This document shows, piece after piece, positions 15,204-25,035 of a stretch of DNA of 64,000 nt. The notes below the pieces were generated by a model. It had not been told where the DNA came from. It did not search any database and saw nothing but the letters and a program-made list of their open reading frames with translations. Source of the DNA: Macropodus opercularis (Eukaryota; Chordata; Actinopteri; Anabantiformes; Osphronemidae); the NCBI GenBank assembly GCA_030770545.1, contig JAUCMP010000028.1:13659501-13723500 (forward strand). Direction: 5' to 3'. Both the position numbers and the translations under genes were made by a program. The stretch's first letter is position 1. Each line of letters opens with the position of its first letter.

Positions 15204-18200
15204 ATGGGGACTGTAAAGGTGGGCACTTTTAATGTAAGAGGGCTGCGCGACCCACTAAAGCGAGTGTCTGTTTTTTTGTTTTTAAAGGGATTAAGTTTGG
15301 ATGTGGTTTTGTTGCAGGAAGTGCACTTGAGGGACACGGGGGATGCAGAGCGTTTTGGGAGGGAGTGGGGGGAGGGCAGGGCGGTTTGGAGTGTGGGGGG
15401 AGTTCACTCGTCTGGCGTGGGCATTTTGTTTGGGAGGGGGGCACAGGTGGAGCGCTCCTTTGTGGTGGAACAGGGTAGGGTGGTGGGGGCGGATTTTGAA
15501 TTGGATGGGCACCGGTTCCGAGCCATTGGGGTGTATGGGTCACAAGTTGCCGCAGACAGGCGGGCCATGGTGGAGGAACTGGTCCCCCACTGCGCCACCA
15601 ACAGAACTCTGATTGTGGGGGGGGACTGGAATGAGGATGTGGGGAGTGGTTTGGAGGGGTGGTTGGCGCCTTTCCAGGTACTGGGTATGGTGAACGGGAG
15701 TCAGACGGTGCAGCCGCCGTTGGTTGACCCCACCTGGCGCAACTCCCGGGGGAACGCGAGTGTCTTGGATGGGATTTTCTTTTCACGAGCGATGGTCCTG
15801 GAGCACGGCAGACTGGTCCCCAATTTTTTTTCAGATCACTGTGGTTTGGTTTTTACGGGGTCGGTAGGGAGCCCGGTTTATGGGCCCGGTTACTGGAGGC
15901 TGAACTGCTGCCTGCTTGAGCTGGAGGCCTTTCGAGCCCAGTGCTCAGTTTTCATAGAGGGTCTGCTGGGACTTAGGGGGTTTTACGACACAGCGGGTGA
16001 GTGGTGGGAGATGGTGAAGGGGCGTCTGAGAGGGTTTTGTATTCGGTTTTCGAGGGAAAGGGTACGGGAGAGGAGGAAGGAGGTGGAAGGGCTGCAGAGA
16101 GTGCTGGAATGGCAGCAGGTGGTGCTGAACGCGGGTGGGGTTTTAAGGGAGGAGGATGGCAAGCGCGCTGTGGCCAGCCTGAGGGCAGCATACAAGGAGC
16201 AGGCCAGGGCTTATTTGGTGGCTAGTCGTGGGGAGTTCCGGGAGTGGAACGAAGGGTGTAATGCCCGTTTTTTTGGGTCGGTTAGAGTGGCCAAAGCCCG
16301 ACAGGTATTTCATGGGGTGCGTGACAGGGGGGGACAGGTGGTGGGGGACACAGTGGGGATGGCGGAGGTGGCAGCGTGCTTCTATGAGAGCTTCCTAGGG
16401 GAGCGAGTGGTGGTAGACGAAGGAGCAGGCAATTTTGTGGATTTGGTTGGGGGGCGGGTGACCGGTGAGCAGGCTAGGGGACTGGAGGTCCCGCTAATGT
16501 TGGATGAGCTAAAGGACGCTCTTACAGGTATGAAGCGTGGCAAGGTCCCGGGGAGGGATGGGCTGCCGGTAGAGTTCTATGTGGTGTTTTGGAAGTTGTT
16601 GGGGCCAGCCTTGCTGGAGGTTTTGTCAGAGGGATTAAGGGAGGGGAAGTGGGGGTCAATGTTTAGAGTAGGTGTGATCACATTGGTGCACAAAAAGGGT
16701 GACAGGTCAGAGTTAAAAAACTGGAGACCACTGACCATGTTGGGGGTGGACTACAAGATCCTGGCCCGAGTCCTGGCCAGGCGACTGGGGGCGGTCCTCC
16801 CCTGTGCGGTCCACGTGGATCAGACGTGTGGTGTGGCGGGGAGGTCGGTCCACCAAAACCTCCAGCTCCTCCGTGATGTCATGTACTGGGCCGAGGATCG
16901 ACAGTTGCCATTGATGGTGGTGGGGCTAGATCTGGAGAAGGCTTTCGACCGGGTGCACTGGGGGTTTTTGTTTAGAGTATTGAGGGGGATGGGGTTTGGG
17001 GAAGGGTTTGTGGGGTGGCTAGAGCACTTGTATGTCGGGGCAAGCAGTGCAGTGATGGTGAACGGGCAGCTAAGCAGAGAGTTCGCAGTGCGGTCGGGGG
17101 TGCGGCAAGGCTGCCCCTTGTCGCCGCTGCTGTTCGTGCTCTATATGGAGCCAGTTGCAGCGGCGATCAGGGCAGCCCCTGGGGTGGTGGGGGCACTGGT
17201 ACCGGGTGGCGGGCTGCGGAGGACAAAGCTTTCTCAATACGCGGACGACACCACCTTGCTGCTGGGGGAAGACAGGAGTTTGGCACAAGTTTTGGGGATT
17301 TTCACGGCATTTGGTAGGGTGTCAGGATCTCAGTTGAATCTGGAAAAAAGCACGGTGAAGTTTTTTGGGAGGTGGAAGCACCGCACAGACCTTGTTGGGG
17401 AAATACCAGTCTGCCAGGGCCCAGTCAAGATTTTGGGAGTGCTTTTTGAGAACACTGGCAGTGCCGCCTTGAACTGGACAGACCGTCTGGCAAAGGTCCG
17501 TGTGAAGCTGGGACTCTGGAAGGGACGGCAGCTGACGCTTTCGGGGAAGGTCCTCGTTTTGAAAGCTGACATACTGGCGTCTCTGCTGCACCTGGCAAAT
17601 GTCTTCCCTCTGCCAAGGTGCATGCGCCGGGTTCTAGTTCGCAGCGTCTTTGATTTTGTGTGGGGGGGGGGGTACGAGTGGGTGGCACGGGGGCGTATGG
17701 TGGCTGGAGTCGGGGATGGGGGCCGGGATGTCCCAGACTTCCCCCTGAAGTTAGATGTGCTTTTCGTCACTGCGCTGCTTCGCGGGCTGACAGCAGAAGG
17801 AGCACATCCGGCTGTTTGGGGGCAGCGTTTTTTCTTTTCATATCCGGCTAGACGGCTCATAAGGTGGTCTCACCTGGTACCGAGAGCTGAGCAACTTCCG
17901 TGGTATTATGAGCATGCAGCAAGGTGGCTGAGGGAGCACCCTGAGGTTTTGCGGGACGGGGTATGGAGGGACCAGAGGAGGACATATGCGGAGGTCAGGG
18001 GGAAGGTGGCCCTGCGGCCTTTGCCTGGTCTTCCTGTGGGTGTGTGGATGTCGGTGCAGCGGCCGGGTCTGGAAAATGGGCTGAGGGACCTAAATTGGCT
18101 ATGCCTCCACAAGTGCCTCCCCGTGCGGGAGAAGATGCACAGGCATGGGCTGTGCAGAACACCAGTGTGTCCGCGGCCACACTGCACAGAGGAGGAAACT

Positions 18201-18551
18201 GTACGCCACGTGATGTGGGATTGTGGGTTTGCAGGGGTGGTGTGGGCAAGAGCAGAGAAGGATTTGCAGCGTTTGGGACCAGGTGTGACTCTGACATGGG
18301 AAGTGGTGGAAAGAGGGGTGGGGGTAGTGGGCCAGCAATGGGTAGTGATAAGCCTTTTTAAAAAGGGTTTGTGGAGAGCAAGACAGGAGCTGGTGAGAGG
18401 AGGGAGGATTGCCACAGAGGGTGAAGTGGTGAGGAAGGTAGTGTGGGAGGTGCAAGAACAAGGGAGGTGGGATATAAAGAGGTGGGGGTTTCACGCGGCC
18501 AAGGAAAAATGGAAGGGGTTGTTAGGAGAAGGGGGACAGGAGGGTACGTGA
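15204..18551 (+). CDS. Retrotransposon ORF2: AP endonuclease / reverse transcriptase, copy B
   Basis: 1115 aa with all endonuclease and reverse transcriptase motifs present. Ser at 359, Trp at 820, and Leu at 943 (copies A and D have Ile). No private change that would suggest loss of activity. Confidence 0.96.
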   Translation: MGTVKVGTFNVRGLRDPLKRVSVFLFLKGLSLDVVLLQEVHLRDTGDAERFGREWGEGRAVWSVGGVHSSGVGILFGRGAQVERSFVVEQGRVVGADFELDGHRFRAIGVYGSQVAADRRAMVEELVPHCATNRTLIVGGDWNEDVGSGLEGWLAPFQVLGMVNGSQTVQPPLVDPTWRNSRGNASVLDGIFFSRAMVLEHGRLVPNFFSDHCGLVFTGSVGSPVYGPGYWRLNCCLLELEAFRAQCSVFIEGLLGLRGFYDTAGEWWEMVKGRLRGFCIRFSRERVRERRKEVEGLQRVLEWQQVVLNAGGVLREEDGKRAVASLRAAYKEQARAYLVASRGEFREWNEGCNARFFGSVRVAKARQVFHGVRDRGGQVVGDTVGMAEVAACFYESFLGERVVVDEGAGNFVDLVGGRVTGEQARGLEVPLMLDELKDALTGMKRGKVPGRDGLPVEFYVVFWKLLGPALLEVLSEGLREGKWGSMFRVGVITLVHKKGDRSELKNWRPLTMLGVDYKILARVLARRLGAVLPCAVHVDQTCGVAGRSVHQNLQLLRDVMYWAEDRQLPLMVVGLDLEKAFDRVHWGFLFRVLRGMGFGEGFVGWLEHLYVGASSAVMVNGQLSREFAVRSGVRQGCPLSPLLFVLYMEPVAAAIRAAPGVVGALVPGGGLRRTKLSQYADDTTLLLGEDRSLAQVLGIFTAFGRVSGSQLNLEKSTVKFFGRWKHRTDLVGEIPVCQGPVKILGVLFENTGSAALNWTDRLAKVRVKLGLWKGRQLTLSGKVLVLKADILASLLHLANVFPLPRCMRRVLVRSVFDFVWGGGYEWVARGRMVAGVGDGGRDVPDFPLKLDVLFVTALLRGLTAEGAHPAVWGQRFFFSYPARRLIRWSHLVPRAEQLPWYYEHAARWLREHPEVLRDGVWRDQRRTYAEVRGKVALRPLPGLPVGVWMSVQRPGLENGLRDLNWLCLHKCLPVREKMHRHGLCRTPVCPRPHCTEEETVRHVMWDCGFAGVVWARAEKDLQRLGPGVTLTWEVVERGVGVVGQQWVVISLFKKGLWRARQELVRGGRIATEGEVVRKVVWEVQEQGRWDIKRWGFHAAKEKWKGLLGEGGQEGT

Positions 18552-18672
18552 TTGGGTGTGTGAGTGGGTGTGTGTTTGGTTTTTTGAAACTGTGTTTTGT
18601 GGTATTGGGGGTGGTTAAGCTGTGTAGGGTTAGACTGATGTGTTTTGTGTGTTGAATTGTGTACAATAAAAC

Positions 18673-18704
<32 letters not shown>

Positions 18705-18708
<4 letters not shown>

Positions 18709-18854
18709 TTCTTATCAGTTTAATATCTGATACGTCCCCTACCCGGGGACCATATATTAAATTGCTTTTTGGAGCAGGGAGGTGGAACAGGGGCTTGCTC
18801 CGTCCACTCCACGCATCGACCTGGTATTGCAGCGCTTCTGGGAACGGTGCACCC
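18705..18854 (+). pseudogene. RNU2: U2 snRNA 3' fragment (nt 39-188), unit 6
   Basis: Same 3' junction as copy A. Confidence 0.95.
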
Positions 18855-19160
18855 CCACACTCTGTGTTCAACGCCAAGCCATTGTCATTGCGCTCCGCTC
18901 TGTCGGGCTCACCTTCTGTCCAGCCTATGGGATTTCCTGTGGGAAAAGGCAGCAATGCATGATGGGACAAGTTTGCTCCCCTTTGAGAGAAAACAACAAG
19001 ACAGAGAAAGAACAGCGACTAACGTTCGCCAGCCTTTACTGAAAAGTACAACTGGTGCAGACCGGTAGGCTCCGCAAAGCTGCCTTCTTCCCACTGTCAG
19101 CACCGTCAGTGAGCGTGGTTAGTCCCGGAGAGAGCTCCCTGAGTGCGAGCGGAGCAAGTC

Positions 19161-19323
19161 ATACTTACCTGGCAGGGGAGATACCATGATCAAGAAGGTG
19201 GTTCACCCAGGGCGAGGCTCAGCCATTGCACACCGGCTGTCTGACCCCTGCGAATTCCCCAAATGCGGGAATCTCGACTGCATAATTTGTGGTAGTGGGG
19301 GACTGCGTTCGCGCTCTCCCCTC
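19161..19323 (+). ncRNA. RNU1: U1 snRNA, unit 6
   Basis: Common form. Confidence 0.97.
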
Positions 19324-19494
19324 GTCAGCTGTCAAAGACAAAAGCCTAGTCGTGAGCCACTCTGATTGCACAGAGCCTATCGGGCGCATGGCTCCGGGCA
19401 AGGGGAGGGGCCTAGCAAGCGGCGATAACTGGGCCTCCGTGACGGCTGTGGCTGGGAAGACGATGCGCCTCTGCTTCGCTTTGAGGCCCGGGCC

Positions 19495-19616
19495 ATCTTC
19501 GCTCCGGTTTCTCTTCATAACGCACAAGTCTTTCGCCTTTTACTAAAGATTTCCGTGGAGAGGAACTCAAACGGGTTGAGTCAATTTTTGCTGGGCTTTG
19601 CCCCTCGGCAGAGCCG
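19495..19616 (+). ncRNA. RNU5: U5 snRNA, unit 6
   Basis: Common form. The spacer just upstream has ACGATGCGCC instead of ACGAGGCGCC. Confidence 0.94.
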
Positions 19617-20266
19617 CCAGAGTTTTGTGAAAGTAACAGAGAAATACACCGGCGTCGAGAGACGACCCCTCCCAAGTCTTTCTCGTGGCCTCGCGTTTTG
19701 TGCACGCAGAGCTGCAGAGTGTCCTGCCTGTGTCACTTTATATGCGTGAGTGTCAATCAATCAATCAATCAAACTTTATTTATAGAGCGCCACATCCCAA
19801 CACAGAGTTGTCCAAGGCGCTTAACAGACAATAACACCAATAATAAACAATATTAAAACAGATAGGCATACAAGCCTATCTGTGTGAGTGTGTTTGTGGT
19901 TCGATGCTTTGAAACGCATGCGTTGCCATGTGTGGGTGTAACTTCATGTAAAACTTCATGTAAACAATATTAAAACAGATAGGCATACAAGCCTATCTGT
20001 GTGAGTGTGTTTGTGGTTCGATGCTTTGAAACGCATGCGTTGCCATGTGTGGGTGTAACGTCATGTACGCGCGTCAGCACAGGCCCCGACGCTCAGCGGG
20101 CCTGCAGTGGATCGTCATGTGGAAGATCTGGGGGCGTGCAAGGAGAGCACGGCTGTGGGCGGTGCTAAGCAGACAGCGCTTTCTCGCTGCCAGTTCAACA
20201 CACTGCACCGCGACCAGCGAGGGGCGCCCAAAAGAGGCGGCCTCTGGCATCACGAGCATGCAGGTC

Positions 20267-20454
20267 ATCGCTTCTCGGCCTTTTGGCTAAGATCAAGTGT
20301 AGTATCTGTTCTTATCAGTTTAATATCTGATACGTCCCCTACCCGGGGACCATATATTAAATTGCTTTTTGGAGCAGGGAGGTGGAACAGGGGCTTGCTC
20401 CGTCCACTCCACGCATCGACCTGGTATTGCAGCGCTTCTGGGAACGGTGCACCC
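20267..20454 (+). ncRNA. RNU2: U2 snRNA, unit 7
   Basis: Common form; promoter variant AGCAGACAGCG at about -98. Confidence 0.97.
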
Positions 20455-20760
20455 CCACACTCTGTGTTCAACGCCAAGCCATTGTCATTGCGCTCCGCTC
20501 TGTCGGGCTCACCTTCTGTCCAGCCTATGGGATTTCCTGTGGGAAAAGGCAGCAATGCATGATGGGACAAGTTTGCTCCCCTTTGAGAGAAAACAACAAG
20601 ACAGAGAAAGAACAGCGACTAACGTTCGCCAGCCTTTACTGAAAAGTACAACTGGTGCAGACCGGTAGGCTCCGCAAAGCTGCCTTCTTCCCACTGTCAG
20701 CACCGTCAGTGAGCGTGGTTAGTCCCGGAGAGAGCTCCCTGAGTGCGAGCGGAGCAAGTC

Positions 20761-20923
20761 ATACTTACCTGGCAGGGGAGATACCATGATCAAGAAGGTG
20801 GTTCACCCAGGGCGAGGCTCAGCCATTGCACACCGGCTGTCTGACCCCTGCGAATTCCCCAAATGCGGGAATCTCGACTGCATAATTTGTGGTAGTGGGG
20901 GACTGCGTTCGCGCTCTCTCCTC
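20761..20923 (+). ncRNA. RNU1: U1 snRNA, unit 7
   Basis: nt 159 is T instead of C, weakening one pair of the terminal stem to G-U. Confidence 0.96.
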
Positions 20924-21094
20924 GTCAGCTGTCAAAGACAAAAGCCTAGTCGTGAGCCACTCTGATTGCACAGAGCCTATCGGGCGCATGGCTCCGGGCA
21001 AGGGGAGGGGCCTAGCAAGCGGCGATAACTGGGCCTCCGTGACGGCTGTGGCTGGGAAGACGAGGCGCCTCTGCTTCGCTTTGAGGCCCGGGCC

Positions 21095-21216
21095 ATCTTC
21101 GCTCCGGTTTCTCTTCATAACGCACAAGTCTTTCGCCTTTTACTAAAGATTTCCGTGGAGAGGAACTCAAACGGGTTGAGTCAATTTTTGCTGGGCTTTG
21201 CCCCTCGGCAGAGCCG
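21095..21216 (+). ncRNA. RNU5: U5 snRNA, unit 7
   Basis: Common form. Confidence 0.94.
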
Positions 21217-21867
21217 CCAGAGTTTTGTGAAAGTAACAGAGAAATACACCGGCGTCGAGAGACGACCCCTCCCAAGTCTTTCTCGTGGCCTCGCGTTTTG
21301 TGCACGCAGAGCTGCAGAGTGTCCTGCCTGTGTCACTTTATATGCGTGAGTGTCAATCAATCAATCAATCAAACTTTATTTATAGAGCGCCACATCCCAA
21401 CACAGAGTTGTCCAAGGCGCTTAACAGACAATAACACCAATAATAAACAATATTAAAACAGATAGGCATACAAGCCTATCTGTGTGAGTGTGTTTGTGGT
21501 TCGATGCTTTGAAACGCATGCGTTGCCATGTGTGGGTGTAACTTCATGTAAAACTTCATGTAAACAATATTAAAACAGATAGGCATACAAGCCTATCTGT
21601 GTGAGTGTGTTTGTGGTTCGATGCTTTGAAACGCATGCGTTGCCATGTTTGGGTGTAACGTCATGTACGCGCGTCAGCACAGGCCCCGACGCTCAGCGGG
21701 CCTGCAGTGGATCGTCATGTGGAAGATCTGGGGGCGTGCAAGGAGAGCACGGCTGTGGGCGGTGCTAAGCAGACGGCGCTTTCTCGCTGCCAGTTCAACA
21801 CACTGCACCGCGACCAGCGAGGGGCGCCCAAAAGAGGCGGCCTCTGGCATCACGAGCATGCAGGTTC

Positions 21868-22055
21868 ATCGCTTCTCGGCCTTTTGGCTAAGATCAAGTG
21901 TAGTATCTGTTCTTATCAGTTTAATATCTGATACGTCCCCTACCCGGGGACCATATATTAAATTGCTTTTTGGAGCAGGGAGGTGGAATAGGAGCTTGCT
22001 CCGTCCACTCCACGCATCGACCTGGTATTGCAGCGCTACTGGGAACGGTGCACCC
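21868..22055 (+). ncRNA. RNU2: U2 snRNA variant, unit 8
   Basis: 188 nt with three private changes: T122, A126 and A171. The first two give GGAATAGGAGCTTGCTCC in stem III, as in human U2, restoring a full Watson-Crick stem where the other copies have a G-U pair. One extra T precedes the gene (CAGGTTCATC). This could be an older or separately maintained U2 form. Confidence 0.95.
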
Positions 22056-22361
22056 CCACACTCTGTGTTCAACGCCAAGCCATTGTCACTGCGCTCCGCT
22101 CTGTCGGGCTCACCTTCTGTCCAGCCTATGGGATTTCCTGTGGGAAAAGGCAGCAATGCATGATGGGACAAGTTTGCTCCCCTTTGGGAGAAAACAACAA
22201 GACAGAGAAAGAACAGCGACTAACGTTCGCCAGCCTTTACTGAAAAGTACAACTGGTGCAGACCGGTAGGCTCCGCAAAGCTGCCTTCTTCCCACTGTCA
22301 GCACCGTCAGTGAGCGTGGTTAGTCCCGGAGAGAGCTCCCTGAGTGCGAGCGGAGCAAGTC

Positions 22362-22524
22362 ATACTTACCTGGCAGGGGAGATACCATGATCAAGAAGGT
22401 GGTTCACCCAGGGCGAGGCTCAGCCATTGCACACCGGCTGTCTGACCCTTGCGAATTCCCCAAATGCGGGAATCTCGACTGCATAATTTGTGGTAGTGGG
22501 GGACTGCGTTCGCGCTCTCCCCTC
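22362..22524 (+). ncRNA. RNU1: U1 snRNA, unit 8
   Basis: T at nt 88, as in units 1 and 22. Confidence 0.96.
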
Positions 22525-22695
22525 GTCAGCTGTCAAAGACAAAAGCCTAGTCGTGAGCCACTCTGATTGCACAGAGCCTATCGGGCGCATGGCTCCGGGC
22601 AAGGGCAGGGGCCTAGCAAGCGGCGATAGCTGGGCCTCCGTGACGGCTGTGGCTGGGAAGACGAGGCGCCTCTGCTTCGCTTTGAGGCCCGGGCC

Positions 22696-22817
22696 ATCTT
22701 CGCTCCGGTTTCTCTTCATAACGCACAAGTCTTTCGCCTTTTACTAAAGATTTCCGTGGAGAGGAACTCAAACGGGTTGAGTCAATTTTTGCTGGGCTTT
22801 GCCCCTCGGCAGAGCCG
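22696..22817 (+). ncRNA. RNU5: U5 snRNA, unit 8
   Basis: Common form. Confidence 0.94.
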
Positions 22818-23467
22818 CCAGAGTTTTGTGAAAGTAACAGAGAAATACACCGGCGTCGAGAGACGACCCCTCCCAAGTCTTTCTCGTGGCCTCGCGTTTT
22901 GTGCACGCAGAGCTGCAGAGTGTCCTGCCTGTGTCACTTTATATGCGTGAGTGTCAATCAATCAATCAATCAAACTTTATTTATAGAGCGCCACATCCCA
23001 ACACAGAGTTGTCCAAGGCGCTTAACAGACAATAACACCAATAATAAACAATATTAAAACAGATAGGCATACAAGCCTATCTGTGTGAGTGTGTTTGTGG
23101 TTCGATGCTTTGAAACGCATGCGTTGCCATGTGTGGGTGTAACTTCATATAAAACTTCATGTAAACAATATTAAAACAGATAGGCATACAAGCCTATCTG
23201 TGTGAGTGTGTTTGTGGTTCGATGCTTTGAAACGCATGCGTTGCCATGTGTGGGTGTAACGTCATGTACGCGCGTCAGCACAGGCCCCGACGCTCAGCGG
23301 GCCTGCAGTGGATCGTCATGTGGAAGATCTGGGGGCGTGCAAGGAGAGCACGGCTGTGGGCGGTGCTAAGCACACGGCGCTTTCTCGCTGCCAGTTCAAC
23401 ACACTGCACCGCGACCAGCGAGGGGCGCCCAAAAGAGGCGGCCTCTGGCATCACGAGCATGCAGGTC

Positions 23468-23542
23468 ATCGCTTCTCGGCCTTTTGGCTAAGATCAAGTG
23501 TAGTATCTGTTCTTATCAGTTTAATATCTGATACGTCCCCTA
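23468..23542 (+). pseudogene. RNU2: U2 snRNA 5' fragment (nt 1-75), unit 9, cut by retrotransposon C
   Basis: Same break point. The flank upstream belongs to the 1600-bp class, while the flank after the element belongs to the 1601-bp class. Confidence 0.95.
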
Positions 23543-23597
23543 TCCGGGGGGCAGAGTACTTATTTGGTGTTTGGAGTGATTTGGAGTGGTCGGGGAG

Positions 23598-24951
23598 ATG
23601 GCAGCTGGAGGATCTGCGCCTCGTGTTGGTTTGAGGAACACCATTCGGTTTCAATGGAAGGACGAGGCGAAAGACGTGATGCCGCGAGACATCTTTTGCC
23701 GGAAGGTGATTCAGGAGCAGCTCAAGTTGACGGTATTGGATGTGTATTGCCTGCAGTGGAACCAGCAGGCAAAATCCTATGATGTCACGCTTGCCTCAGC
23801 TGAGAAGTATCAAGTGGTGATGGTGAGCTGCAATCAGTTGGGAACTGTTGCACCTTTGTCTTTTTTCATGGTGGCAAGCCTAGACAAACCAAACTTTAGA
23901 GTGGTGACAGTACACACATTTAATCCATATGTAACAGACTTAGCACTGGGAGAGTTTTTGGGACGCTTTGCGGAGGTGGTGTCTGCTGCACGGTTTGTGA
24001 AGGACCCGTTGGGCTACTGGACAGGACGGTGACAGTTTCAAGTTTTGTTGCACGCAGACAAGGACAGTGAAGATGGCTTGAAGCACCCGCCTGCATTTTT
24101 TCAGTTGGGAGCAGACAGGGGCTACCTGTTTTACGCAAGGCAGCCGTTGTTTTGTCGGCGGTGCAAGCGGCATGGGCACGTGGAGGTGGGATGTGGGAAT
24201 TTGTTTTGCAGGTACTGTGAGAGGGAGGGCCATGACACCAGCAGCTGCCCGTACAACAAGGCCTGCCACGGGTGTGGAGAATTGGGACACCTGTACAGGG
24301 ATTGTCTTGGGAGGAGGAAGACTTACGGCGAGGTGGCCGGCGGAGCGAGTGGCGGGCGGAAGGAGGCGGTGGCGAAGGGACAGAGGCTCAGCTCGGAGGA
24401 GGTCGAGGGTGGAGTGGAGGAGTCGAGCAGTAAGTGTTGGGCGAGTTGGGCGAGCAGAGTTGGGCGAACCCTTGGCTGCTCTGGACCCTGAGATTCCAAC
24501 TGGGAGAGTGGCGGACCAGAAGAAAGATGGCGGGCAAGAGAGGGTCGGCAGGAAGGCGCGCGGGAGAAGCAGAGGACCGGTAATGGAGGAGGAGGGCGGA
24601 GCAGAGCGGCCGGCGGTGGAGAGGGGGCCGAAGAAAAAGCAGAAGGGGGAAGTGCAACTGTCGGCGGAAGGTGAGGAGGGGACCGGCAACACAGGCGAGG
24701 GGGAGCGTGAACTGCAGGCAGAGATAGCATCGCCGCTGGAGGAGGGGCCAAGCTCGTCTTCGGGGCTGGGCTCAGCGGGGATGGAGACTTTTGATTTGGA
24801 CTTTGCTCTGTCTCCTGGGCTCCTCTCGCTTCCCACCTTAGCAGAGGTGGGCCGAGAGAGGCTGGATCGGCGAGAGGATGGAGAGCGGGGGGCCGAACGG
24901 CCTTTCTCTTGGGCAGAACAGATGGGCGATGAGGACAACTTTGGGGACTGA
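23598..24951 (+). pseudogene. Broken retrotransposon ORF1, copy C
   Basis: Codon 145 is TGA (24030-24032) where the other copies have CGA, so only 144 aa are made and all three zinc knuckles are lost. Further on, a 30-bp stretch is replaced by 22 bp (24434-24455) made of two copies of the neighbouring TTGGGCGAG-type sequence, shifting the frame. Two lesions make ORF1 clearly inactive. ORF2 could still act only if ORF1 protein is supplied by another copy. Confidence 0.92.
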
Positions 24952-25035
24952 GATGGGGGAAGATTTTATGGTATTGTTAAATCGGGGTAGCATGTGGGGG
25001 AGTGTTTGTGAGGGAAGGGTGTTGTTTAAAGTGTC

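Larger units (their letters stand above)
13703..18704 (+). mobile_element. Keno-like U2-specific retrotransposon, copy B
   Basis: Full length with both ORFs open; AATAAA at 18665-18670 and the longest tail of the set (28 A, 18677-18704). It has none of the copy-private changes seen in A, C or D, and so is the best representative of the family in this window. Confidence 0.93.

Noticed and set aside
24172..24951. 259-codon frame in copy C as a new gene
   Set aside because: A chimera of an out-of-frame ORF1 segment and the true frame joined by the 8-bp frameshift; it is part of the broken ORF1.
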